Shown piece by piece: positions 35,154-43,516 of a DNA stretch of 64,000 nucleotides. Numbering within the stretch: the stretch's first letter is position 1; each line of letters starts with the position of its first letter. The position numbers and the translations under genes were made by a program. This stretch comes from CAZPXZ01 sp965221505 (GTDB lineage: Bacteria; Pseudomonadota; Alphaproteobacteria; Rhodobacterales; CAZPXZ01), in NCBI GenBank assembly GCA_965221505.1, contig CBDCSI010000001.1, positions 2,604,001 through 2,668,000 of the forward strand, read 5' to 3'. The notes under the pieces are model-generated. The model was not told where the DNA came from. It saw only the letters and a program-made list of their open reading frames with translations, and did not search any database.

Positions 35154-36238
35154 GGCAGGACCTTCCTAGGATCGAAGGCGTCGCGTACCGCCTCGAACAC
35201 GAACACCAGGAGCGACAGCATGACGGCGAAGGTAAAGAACGCGGTCAGGCCCAGCCAGGGCGCCTGCAGGTTGCGCTTGCCCTGCAGCGCGAGTTCGCCC
35301 AGCGACGGATAGGAGGCAGGCAGGCCGTAGCCCAGAAAATCCAGCGCCGCCAGAAGCGAGATCGACCCGGTGAGCAGGAACGGCATCATCGTGAGCGTCG
35401 CCACCATGGCGTTGGGAAGCAGGTGGCGGAACATGATCAGCCAGTTGGAGACGCCGAGGGCGCGCGCCGCCAGGACGTATTCGAAATTGCGGGCACGCAG
35501 GAACTCCGCGCGCACCACGCCCACGAGCGCCGTCCAGCCGAACAGCCCCAGGAGCAGCGTCAGGACGAGGAAGTTCGGCACCAGCACGGCGGAAACGATC
35601 ATTATGAGATAGAGCTGCGGCATGCTGGACCAGATTTCCTCGAACCGCTGAAAGAAGAGGTCGATCCGGCCGCCGAAGAAACCCTGCACGGCGCCGGCGA
35701 CGACGCCGATGACGGAACTCAGCGCCGTCACCAACAGGCCGAAAAGCAGCGAGATCCGAAAGCCGTAGAGAACCCGGGCCGTGACGTCGCGCGCCTGCTC
35801 GTCGGTGCCGAGCAGGTTGAGGGTCGAGGGGGGCGACGGTGCGGTTTCCAGATCGTAATTGATGGTGTCGTGCGAGAACTCGTTCAACGGCCAGATCATC
35901 CATCCGGCCCCGTCTTCGGGCGTCGCGACCGATTCGGGGTCGTCCAGGCACGACGCGTCTCCGCCGGAACGGATCAGGCATCCGACCACCGGATCCCGGT
36001 ATTCCGCGTGGGTCTCGAACTCGCCGCCGAAGCGGGTCTCCGGATAATCGGCCAAGACCGGAACGAGGAACTCGCCGCGGTAGCGGATCAGGAGCGGCCG
36101 GTCGTTGGAGACGAACTCGGCGACGAGGGAGATCGCAAACAGGACGATCAGAATCCACAGCGACCAGTAGCCGCGCCGGTTGGCGCGGAAGTTCTCCAGT
36201 CGACGGCGCTGCAGGGCGTCCAGCCGGAAGCGCGGCAA
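35150..36238 (-). CDS. yejE: Peptide-type ABC permease (YejE-like)
   Basis: 362 residues, OppC-type permease with a long N-terminal cytoplasmic/periplasmic part (RNRRGYWSLWILIVLFAISL as the first membrane segment, then a large loop with DRPLLIRYRGEF) characteristic of YejE. C-terminal membrane segments follow, with the EAA-like ARALGVSNWLIMFRHLLPNA. It is one base from the yejB stop and overlaps yejF. Confidence 0.9.
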   Translation of the reverse strand: MPRFRLDALQRRRLENFRANRRGYWSLWILIVLFAISLVAEFVSNDRPLLIRYRGEFLVPVLADYPETRFGGEFETHAEYRDPVVGCLIRSGGDASCLDDPESVATPEDGAGWMIWPLNEFSHDTINYDLETAPSPPSTLNLLGTDEQARDVTARVLYGFRISLLFGLLVTALSSVIGVVAGAVQGFFGGRIDLFFQRFEEIWSSMPQLYLIMIVSAVLVPNFLVLTLLLGLFGWTALVGVVRAEFLRARNFEYVLAARALGVSNWLIMFRHLLPNAMVATLTMMPFLLTGSISLLAALDFLGYGLPASYPSLGELALQGKRNLQAPWLGLTAFFTFAVMLSLLVFVFEAVRDAFDPRKVLP

Positions 36239-36239
36239 C

Positions 36240-37331
36240 TCAGGCCTCGCGCGACTCGAAATCGATCCGCGGATCGATCCAGACGTACGTAAGGTCGGAG
36301 ACCAGCTTGATCAGAAGACCGATCAGCGAAAACAGGTAGAGCGTTCCGAACACGACCGGATAATCGCGGTTGACCACGGACTCGTAGCCCAGCAGTCCGA
36401 TTCCGTCGAGCGAGAAGATGGTCTCGATCAGCACCGAGCCGGTCAGGAAGATGCCGACGAACGCCCCCGGGAAGCCCGCAACCACGATGAGCATCGCGTT
36501 CCGGAACACGTGCCCGTAGAGGACCCGGCGCTCGCCGAGCCCCTTGGCCCGGGCGGTCAGGACGTATTGCTTGCGAATCTCGTCCAGGAACGAGTTCTTG
36601 GTCAACAGGGTGAGGGTGGCGAAGCCCGAGATCGACATCGCGAGCACCGGCAGGGCCAGGTGCCAGAAGTAGTCGAGGACCTGGCCGACCAGGCTGAACT
36701 CGCGCCAACCGTCGGAGTGCAGTCCGCGAAGCGGAAACCACTGCATGTAGCTGCCGCCGGCGAAGAATATGAGCAACAGGACCGCAAACAGGAACCCGGG
36801 AATCGCGTATCCCACGATGATGGCGCCGGAGGTCCAGATGTCGAACCGGGATCCGTCCCGGACCGCCTTCCGGATGCCGAGCGGAATCGAGACCAGATAC
36901 GCGAGGAGCGTCGTCCAGAGCCCCAGCGAGACCGAAACCGGGAGTTTTTCCAGCACCAGGTCGATGACGCCGACCGAACGGTAGTAGCTCTCGCCGAAGT
37001 CGAACACGGCGTAGTCGGCGACCATCTTCAGGAAGCGCTCCAGCGGCGGCCGGTCGAAGCCGAACTGCCGCTCCAGTTCACGGATGAACTCCGGGTCCAG
37101 CCCCTGCGCGCCCCGATACGCTGAGTCCGCCCCGGCCGACCCCGCACCTCCGAGGTCGCCGCCCGCGCCCGAGAACCGGGCGGTGGCGTCGACGCCGCCT
37201 TCGGTCAACTCCGCGATGACGCGCTCGACCGGACCGCCGGGCGCGAACTGCACGACGACGAAATTGACCAGAAGAATCCCGAGGAGGGTCGGAAGGATGA
37301 GCAGGAGCCGCCGGACGACGTAGGCTCCCAT
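36240..37331 (-). CDS. yejB: Peptide-type ABC permease (YejB-like)
   Basis: 363 residues, OppB-type permease. The N-terminal membrane segment LLLILPTLLGILLVNFVVVQ is followed by QFAPGGPVE, the usual start of this family. A periplasmic loop rich in Gly/Ala (~residues 55–70) and the EAA-like ARAKGLGERRVLYGHVFRNA are visible. It lies two bases after the yejA stop and directly before yejE. Confidence 0.9.
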   Translation of the reverse strand: MGAYVVRRLLLILPTLLGILLVNFVVVQFAPGGPVERVIAELTEGGVDATARFSGAGGDLGGAGSAGADSAYRGAQGLDPEFIRELERQFGFDRPPLERFLKMVADYAVFDFGESYYRSVGVIDLVLEKLPVSVSLGLWTTLLAYLVSIPLGIRKAVRDGSRFDIWTSGAIIVGYAIPGFLFAVLLLIFFAGGSYMQWFPLRGLHSDGWREFSLVGQVLDYFWHLALPVLAMSISGFATLTLLTKNSFLDEIRKQYVLTARAKGLGERRVLYGHVFRNAMLIVVAGFPGAFVGIFLTGSVLIETIFSLDGIGLLGYESVVNRDYPVVFGTLYLFSLIGLLIKLVSDLTYVWIDPRIDFESREA

Positions 37332-37333
37332 GG

Positions 37334-39196
37334 TCAGCCGGCGCCTCCGATTCTCGCGAGGACGTCAGGATCCGGATCCGGCTTCGCCCACCAGGTGTCG
37401 AAGAAGGCGGGATCGAAAGGCGGCTTCTGCGCCGGTCTTCCGAACACGTCCCAGAACGCGATCCGGTGCGCGGGAAGGTTCCAGTGCGGCACCCAGTAGT
37501 GCCCGGCGCGAAGCGCCCGGTCCAGCGCGCTGACGGCGACCGTGTGTTCCGCTCGCGTCCCGGCCGAGGACACCGCGTCCACGAGCCGGTCGATCGCCGG
37601 GTCGCGGATGCCGGCGAGATTGAAGCTGCCTTGCTGGTCCGCGCTCGAAGAGTGGTAGAAGGCGGCGACTTCCGCCCCCGGCGTCGGCGGCGTGGCGTAG
37701 CGCTGCGTCACGATGTCGAAGTCGAAGGACTTACGGCGGATTTCCTCCTGCGCCGAGTCCACGGTACGGAGCGCGGCGTCGATTCCCGCCTGCCGGAGAT
37801 TCTTGACGAAGGGCTGGATGATGCGCTCGAAGGTCGGAAGGTCGCTCAGGAACTCCACGACCAGAGTCTCGCCGTCCGCGTTCCGGCGCAGTCCGTCGTC
37901 GCCGACCGTCCATCCGGCCTCGTCGAGCAGCCGCCCCGCCTGCCGGAAGCGGGTCCGCAACCGTCCGCTTCCGTCCGACCTGGGGGGACTGTAGGGAGAC
38001 AGGAGATGGGCCTCGTCCAGTTTCGCCCCGGCCGCCTCCAGCAGCGCCCGCTCCTCGGCCGACGCCTCGCCCTCGGCAGCCAGGGGAGAACCCTCGAAGA
38101 AACTGTCGGTGCGCTCGTACTGGTCGTGGAACAGGGTCCGGTTGGTCCACTCGTAGTCGAACAGCAGCCCGACGGCCTCCCGCACGCGGACGTCCCCGAA
38201 GCGTTCCCGCCGCGTGTTGATCCAGAAGCCCTGGGTGCCGCTCGGACGCAGGTCTGGCACCTTGTCGGTGATCACGAAGCCCCGTTCCGCATCCGGAAAA
38301 TTGTACTGCGTCGCCCAGACCTTGGCGACGTATTCCTCCTTGAACAGGTAGACGCCGGCCTTGAAGGCTTCGAACGCCGCCGTGTGATCGCGAAAATACT
38401 CCGCCACCAGCCGGTCGAAATTATGCCGGCCCCGATTGACCGGCAGGTCCCGCGCCCAGTAGTCCGGCCGGCGTTCGAACACGATCCGCCGTCCCGGGTC
38501 GACCTCCGCCACGCGATACGGTCCCGAGCCGGCCGGCGCGTCCAGCGTCGAATCGGAGAATTCTCGCCCCTCCCACCAGGACGCCTGCAACACCGGGATC
38601 TGCGCAACCTGCAGCGGAAGGTCGCGAAGCGCTACGCCGTCCCGGAAGCGGAACCGGACGAGTCCGGGTTCGACGATTTCCGCCGACTCGACGCCGGCCA
38701 GCCGCTGCAGCCAGAGCGGCCTGCCCTTCGTGCGCAGCGATTCGAAGGAAAACACGACGTCTTCTGCCGTGACCGGACTTCCGTCTCCGAATCGCGCTTC
38801 GGGGCGGAGCGAGAACTCGACCCAGGCGCCGTCCTCCGCCACGCGGGCGGCGGACGCCAGAAGGCCGTACATTGCGTCCGGCTCGTCCATCGCCCGGGCC
38901 ATCAGGGTGTCGTGCAGATACGGCAGGACGAGCGGCCAGGCACGCTCGCCCTTCAGGACGTACTGGTTCAGGCTGTCGAAGGAGCCGAGCCAGAAGGTCG
39001 AGAACGTTCCCCCTTTCGGCGCCTCCGGGTCGACGTAGTCGAAATGTTCGAAGTCCGGCGGATAGGCGAGGTCGCCGAAGGCCGAGAGACCGTGCCGAAA
39101 TTCCGTCCCGGACGACTGGACCGCAGTCGGGAGCGCGAGCGCGGTCGCGAGGACGGCCGTCGCAAGAGACGGGCGAAGGCGTCGGAATCCCGGCAT
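37334..39196 (-). CDS. yejA: Extracellular solute-binding protein, YejA-like (copy 1, Sec signal)
   Basis: 620 residues from ATG 39196, which gives a Sec signal peptide (LATAVLATALALPTAVQSSG). The mature start HGLSAFGDLAYPPDFEHFDY followed by VDPEAPKGGTFS is characteristic of YejA-type family 5 binding proteins. It is four bases downstream of a second paralogue and feeds the same permease pair. Confidence 0.9.
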   Translation of the reverse strand: MPGFRRLRPSLATAVLATALALPTAVQSSGTEFRHGLSAFGDLAYPPDFEHFDYVDPEAPKGGTFSTFWLGSFDSLNQYVLKGERAWPLVLPYLHDTLMARAMDEPDAMYGLLASAARVAEDGAWVEFSLRPEARFGDGSPVTAEDVVFSFESLRTKGRPLWLQRLAGVESAEIVEPGLVRFRFRDGVALRDLPLQVAQIPVLQASWWEGREFSDSTLDAPAGSGPYRVAEVDPGRRIVFERRPDYWARDLPVNRGRHNFDRLVAEYFRDHTAAFEAFKAGVYLFKEEYVAKVWATQYNFPDAERGFVITDKVPDLRPSGTQGFWINTRRERFGDVRVREAVGLLFDYEWTNRTLFHDQYERTDSFFEGSPLAAEGEASAEERALLEAAGAKLDEAHLLSPYSPPRSDGSGRLRTRFRQAGRLLDEAGWTVGDDGLRRNADGETLVVEFLSDLPTFERIIQPFVKNLRQAGIDAALRTVDSAQEEIRRKSFDFDIVTQRYATPPTPGAEVAAFYHSSSADQQGSFNLAGIRDPAIDRLVDAVSSAGTRAEHTVAVSALDRALRAGHYWVPHWNLPAHRIAFWDVFGRPAQKPPFDPAFFDTWWAKPDPDPDVLARIGGAG

Positions 39197-39200
39197 GCCG

Positions 39201-41045
39201 CTACCCCTCCATCCGGGCCGACGCAGCCCGTGCCTTGTCCTCGTCCCACCACCACACGGTCGGAAATCCTTCGGAGCGCGCGGGGAAGGGGTCCGGGTGT
39301 CCGAACCGGTCCCAATACGCAATTCGCTCGTAGGGAGTATAGAGCTGCAGAACGGCGTAATGGCTGTGGATCAGCACGCGGTCCAGCGCGCGGCTCGCGG
39401 CGGCCAGTTCCTTCCGGTCCTCCGCCAGCACGATCCGCTCGATCAGGGCGTCGATCCCGGGGTTCTGGACGCCGACGTAGTTTCGGGTCGCGGGCGCGTT
39501 TGCCACGTCGCTTCCCCAGTAACCGTATTGCTCGTTGCCCGGAGATTCGGAGTTCGCCATCCCCCAGACGAACATGTCGTAGTCGAACTCTTTCAGCCGA
39601 TTGCCGTATTGGGTCCAGTCCACGACCCTGAGCCGGGCGTCGATTCCGAGTTTCTGCAGGTTCTTCAGGAAGGGACCGACGATGCGCTCCTGCTCGACCT
39701 GCGCCGTCAGGAATTCGATCTCGAACGGCGCGCCGCTCTCGTCCACGAGCGTTCCGTCCGCAATGCGCCAGCCGGCCTCTTCGAGGAGCGCCCGCGCCGC
39801 CCGCAACTCTCTCCGAATCCGGCCGCTGCCGTCCGTACGGTTGGGCGACCAGGGCGGACCGAAGACAGCCTCGGGAACGTGTGCGCGCACGCTCTCGAGC
39901 AGGTCCAGTTCCCTGCCCTGAGGCTCGCCCTTCGGCATGAGGTCCTCCGTCCCCTGGAAATAGCTCCAGGGCCGGGCGTATTGTCCGTAGAACAGGGTCT
40001 CGTTGGTCCATTCGAAGTCGAACACGAGCGACAGCGCCTCACGCGTGCGGCGGTCGGCAAACTTCTCTCGCCGGACGTTGAAGGCGAAGCCCTGCACCCG
40101 TTTCGGACCCTCGGGCGTGTAGGTGCGCTTGACCACGGCCCCGGCGCGGATCGCCTGAAAGTCGTATCCCGTCGCCCACCGCTTCGAGTTGTTCTCGGCC
40201 CGGAAGTCGAGGTCGCCGACCTTGAACGCCTCGAAGGCCGCGACCCCGTCCTGAAAGTACTCGTAGCGGATCCGGTCGAAATTATGCGTGCCGATTCGCA
40301 GCGGCAGATTGGCGCCCCAATACTCCTCTACCCGGTCGAATTCGAGAAACCGGTTGATCTCGTAAGCGCCGATACGGTAGGGACCGGAGCCCAGCGGGCG
40401 GTCGACGGTCGATTTCGAGAAGTCGCGGCCCTCCCACCAGTGCCTCGGCAGGACCGCGAGTTGACCGACGATATGCGGCAGCTCGCGGTTTCCGGATTTG
40501 GAAAACCGAAAGCGGACGACCCGGTCGCCCATGTCTTCGGCCGCCTCCACGTCCCGGTAGTACTGCTGGACCTGCGGCGTACCGTGGCGCATCAACGAGT
40601 CGAAAGTGAACACCGCATCGGCCGCCTCGACCGGCCGCCCGTCGTTCCAGGCCGCCTCGTCCCGCAGACGGAAGGCGACCCAGGAATAGTCGGACGGATG
40701 CTCCATCCACTCCGCCAGAAGTCCGTAATGCGCAGATCCCTCGTCGAGCGAGCCGGACATCAGGGTCTCGTAGACGAAGGGGCTGACGCGTGCCGCATCC
40801 CCCTGCTGAACGTAGGGATGAAAGCTGTCGAAGCCGCCAGTTTGCGAAATGCGCGCCATGCCGCCCTTCGGAGCCCCCGGATTCACGTAGTCGAAATGCG
40901 GAAAGTTGGCCGCGTATCGGAGCGCGCCGAGGAGCGAACTGCCGTGGCTCCGCACCACGTCGTGTCCGTCGGCGAGCGCCGGGAGCCGCCCGAGCGGAAT
41001 AAGTGCCGAGGCGGTCAGGGCTCCGAATTGTCGCCGAGTGATCAT
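39201..41045 (-). CDS. Extracellular solute-binding protein, YejA-like (copy 2, Tat signal)
   Basis: 614 residues from ATG 41045 with GGGGAGG upstream. The N-terminus MITRRQFGALTASALIPLG is a twin-arginine signal, unlike the Sec signal of its downstream paralogue. After it, FPHFDYVNPGAPKGG matches the YejA family. Two tandem binding proteins for one transporter would widen substrate range. It is the first gene of the five-gene operon. Confidence 0.9.
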   Translation of the reverse strand: MITRRQFGALTASALIPLGRLPALADGHDVVRSHGSSLLGALRYAANFPHFDYVNPGAPKGGMARISQTGGFDSFHPYVQQGDAARVSPFVYETLMSGSLDEGSAHYGLLAEWMEHPSDYSWVAFRLRDEAAWNDGRPVEAADAVFTFDSLMRHGTPQVQQYYRDVEAAEDMGDRVVRFRFSKSGNRELPHIVGQLAVLPRHWWEGRDFSKSTVDRPLGSGPYRIGAYEINRFLEFDRVEEYWGANLPLRIGTHNFDRIRYEYFQDGVAAFEAFKVGDLDFRAENNSKRWATGYDFQAIRAGAVVKRTYTPEGPKRVQGFAFNVRREKFADRRTREALSLVFDFEWTNETLFYGQYARPWSYFQGTEDLMPKGEPQGRELDLLESVRAHVPEAVFGPPWSPNRTDGSGRIRRELRAARALLEEAGWRIADGTLVDESGAPFEIEFLTAQVEQERIVGPFLKNLQKLGIDARLRVVDWTQYGNRLKEFDYDMFVWGMANSESPGNEQYGYWGSDVANAPATRNYVGVQNPGIDALIERIVLAEDRKELAAASRALDRVLIHSHYAVLQLYTPYERIAYWDRFGHPDPFPARSEGFPTVWWWDEDKARAASARMEG

Positions 41046-41519
41046 GTTGGCCTCCCCCTTGCTGTTTCTGGATCGTCTCCGTCCGGTTCGGCTCGGCACG
41101 TACGAGATTCCCGGCCGGGCGATCCGAACTCGGCTACTCGGTCGCACGGCGCCGTGCACCCGCCCCGTACGGGATTATACGGGCGGCGCGCGGCCTTGCG
41201 ACCTTGTGTCCGTGCCCGAAGAATAGCGGTACGTGTATACCCGGTAGGCGGCGACGCGCAGGGTATCGTAACTGCTTGAGAAACCGTGCGTTTTCTTCGG
41301 TCCCGCCAGCGCTTCGCCAGATTCCGGAGCCGAACCGCTCCATGCCGGGGGGGTTCGCCTATGGACGCAGCATTTCCGGATACGTGCGCTCCGCGTCCGC
41401 AGGCTCCCGCTCGCGCGTCACCCGCAGCGGGTTCGCGGCGTCGAGCCGGCTTCGCTACCGTCCGGGATACCGGGTCGGGACCGCTTTCGGGAGTGCGCCC
41501 CGGCGCGGACGGTTTGCCG
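41046..41519. other. Gap between the peptide transporter and cytochrome c gene
   Basis: 474 bp without a recognisable gene. The transporter promoter should lie in the first ~150 bp, which is somewhat AT-richer, but I could not identify a convincing -35/-10 pair. Confidence 0.4.
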
Positions 41520-42116
41520 CTACTCGGCAGCCTCGCCGCCGCTCTCCGAAGCGACTTCGTCCATCGCCTCTTCCGCCGGCGGCATCGGCATCGCCAGCGG
41601 CGTATCGCTACGATCGTTCAGCCAGAGCAGCACGGAAGCCCGATCACGGCCCTTTTTCAGGCCCACGAAATTCATCTTGGTGCCCGGCGCCCAACCCTTG
41701 GGATCCGCGAGAAACGCGGAAAGCGACTCCCAGTCCCAGTCTCCTTCCCGCTCCTCGAGGACGGACGAATACGCGAAACCGTCCAGGGAGGCGATATCGC
41801 GACCGAGGATTCCCCAGAGCGCCGGACCGACGCCGTGCCGGGTCGCGTTTTCCGCCTGGTGACAGGCTGCGCAACGCTTGAACAGCTTCTCGCCTCTCCC
41901 GAGATCCGCCTCCGCCAGGAGAACGGCGATGTGGGGCTCCGCTTCCGCCGCCGCCCCGCCGGCGCCCGCGTCTTCCTCGAGAGATTCGACGGAATATGCG
42001 GGGTTCTCCAGCGCGTGGGTCTCGTACATGCCTTCCAGCAAATACGTCACGCCCAGAAACAACAGAAGCGAGGCGCAGAGGGCCCCGAAAATCCGCGTGA
42101 GGTCGTACGAGTCCAT
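41520..42116 (-). CDS. Membrane-anchored c-type cytochrome
   Basis: 198 residues from ATG 42116. The uncleaved N-terminal anchor is IFGALCASLLLFLGVTYLL (about 9–27). An acidic Ala/Glu linker leads to a class I cytochrome domain with heme motif CAACH (C82, C85, H86) and methionine ligand M148 in GTKMNFVG. MDSYDLTRIFGALCAS is the usual opening of alphaproteobacterial membrane cytochrome c552-type electron carriers that link the bc1 complex to terminal oxidases. The acidic C-terminal tail is typical. Confidence 0.9.
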   Translation of the reverse strand: MDSYDLTRIFGALCASLLLFLGVTYLLEGMYETHALENPAYSVESLEEDAGAGGAAAEAEPHIAVLLAEADLGRGEKLFKRCAACHQAENATRHGVGPALWGILGRDIASLDGFAYSSVLEEREGDWDWESLSAFLADPKGWAPGTKMNFVGLKKGRDRASVLLWLNDRSDTPLAMPMPPAEEAMDEVASESGGEAAE

Positions 42117-42480
42117 GATCGGTTTTGCCCGCCGTTCCGCTGGCCGCCCCGGTCGGCGGCTCCTGGAGCCTTTTACCGCAGGCATGCCCCGACTCGCAAC
42201 CCGATCGGGGAATCCCGGATCGTCGGACGGAGGGTCGAGGAGGGAGAAGCGATACCCGAAGCGAACGTCGTCCCCACCCGGGACTTCGCCGGCAAGAGCA
42301 TCGACATCCGTCGCTCCGTCGCCCGCCGGCGGGAGTTGCCGTTTGCGGCCGACCCGGCGGGATCTGTCCTCCGAGGCCCGTTGCGTCACGAGCCGCTCGC
42401 GGGAACCGGCGACCGAACCCGCCGTCCGTCCGCACCCGACGCATTGTGCAGGGAAAGAACGGCGACGCGGCGGGCGGAAC
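42117..42480. other. Gap upstream of the cytochrome gene
   Basis: About 360 bp with no recognised gene or strong promoter; frames here are GC-driven. It lies beyond the possible vapC remnant. Confidence 0.35.
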
Positions 42481-42561
42481 CCGGGCCGCGACGCAGGTCA
42501 GACTTAGGAAGCGAATGCCGGTGAGGACAAGGAGAACGTATGGGTCAATCCGGAATTCTCG
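42481..42561 (-). pseudogene. Possible PIN-domain (vapC) toxin remnant
   Basis: Directly downstream of the antitoxin gene the minus strand reads IDPYVLLVLTGIRFLS followed by LTCVAAR, resembling the start of VapC toxins (LDTHVLLWLLTGDPRLS). There is no start codon and no further PIN sequence, so only about 27 codons would remain. The match is short and was judged by eye. Confidence 0.3.
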
Positions 42562-42573
42562 ATCCGGTCTCCG

Positions 42574-42816
42574 TCAGTGTGGGTGCCCCTCGTGGCGCCA
42601 CGCGAGAATCTCGGCGGTCGTCACCGGCTTCCGCTTCTGGCGCTCCCGGCGCAAAGTCGCCAAGAGCGCAGCATGCTCGTCCGCACGGGGAATCCGCGTC
42701 ACACGAGCCACCGGCGTCTCGCCTCGGCAAATTATCAGTTCCTGGCCCGCTTCCACTTCCGCCAACAATTCGGACAGTCGAGCCTGCGCCTCGTCGATCG
42801 TCACCCGTCGCTTCAT
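42574..42816 (-). CDS. Phd/YefM-family antitoxin, apparently orphan
   Basis: 80 residues. VTIDEAQARLSELLAEVEAG followed by QELIICRGETPVARVTRI is the Phd/YefM DNA-binding fold. Antitoxins of this type repress their own operon and neutralise a co-encoded toxin, usually a PIN ribonuclease or Doc. No intact toxin gene follows; a short vapC-like remnant does. The region between the cytochrome and tRNA-Gly is otherwise gene-free. Confidence 0.75.
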   Translation of the reverse strand: MKRRVTIDEAQARLSELLAEVEAGQELIICRGETPVARVTRIPRADEHAALLATLRRERQKRKPVTTAEILAWRHEGHPH

Positions 42817-43366
42817 GACTCCCCTGCTCCCAGTTCGACTCCGCGCCCCGATTGTCGGTTCGCCCGGCGGCCCGGCACCGAGCGCGGCATGAGCGCACCA
42901 GAATAGACCCGAGTGTCGACACGGTCATGCACCTGGCCGAGCGGACCCTTGGCGCCGGGAACTTGACCGGCTGGCTGGAACTCGCCCAAACCCGCCAATC
43001 CGCCCCGCCCGGTGAGGAAGGAATTGGCAATTGAGGCCCGAACGGTGGGCGACCGGACATTGCGGGCCCGAATCGCAAAGGGGTTCCCTCTATCGCGGCA
43101 AAAGGTCTCAACGCCCGCGCAACGACCCCCGGTCACCCCTCGAAGGCACGCGCGGCCCGCCGCCGGTTAACTGGTCGGAAAACGCAAGCAACCTCCCGAA
43201 TCGAATCGCTCGTACGGGAGATTCCCACATTCGCTGCGCCGGCAGCCGACGAGCGTCCGAAGCGCGAGAACCCGGATATCCCCTGTCGTTCGCGCCCTGT
43301 CCCGCTCGTCCCGTTCCGGGGCTGGCCATAGGCGCATCAAACTCTCGCGAATCGGTCGCCGCGCCG
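42817..43366. other. Gap before tRNA-Gly
   Basis: About 550 bp. Several open frames exist on both strands, but none has a recognisable protein motif; I see nothing in it. Confidence 0.4.
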
Positions 43367-43395
43367 TTGCGGCTTCGTGGTAAGGCCGCTACCAT
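43367..43395 (+). promoter_or_regulatory. Promoter of tRNA-Gly
   Basis: -35 TTGCGG (43367–43372), a 17-base spacer and -10 TACCAT (43390–43395), ending 10 bp before the tRNA. Confidence 0.55.
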
Positions 43396-43405
43396 CCGGT
43401 CGTGC

Positions 43406-43480
43406 GCGGGCGTAGCTCAGGGGTAGAGCGCAACCTTGCCAAGGTTGAAGTCGTGGGTTCGAATCCCATCGCCCGCTCCA
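43406..43480 (+). tRNA. tRNA-Gly (GCC anticodon)
   Basis: 75 nucleotides with encoded CCA. Acceptor GCGGGCG pairs with CGCCCGC, discriminator T; loop TTGCCAA gives anticodon GCC. It is a single gene, not part of a cluster. Confidence 0.97.
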
Positions 43481-43516
43481 CGCATGCGAAGCTTCTCGGG
43501 ATAGCCGGGTTCGCGG

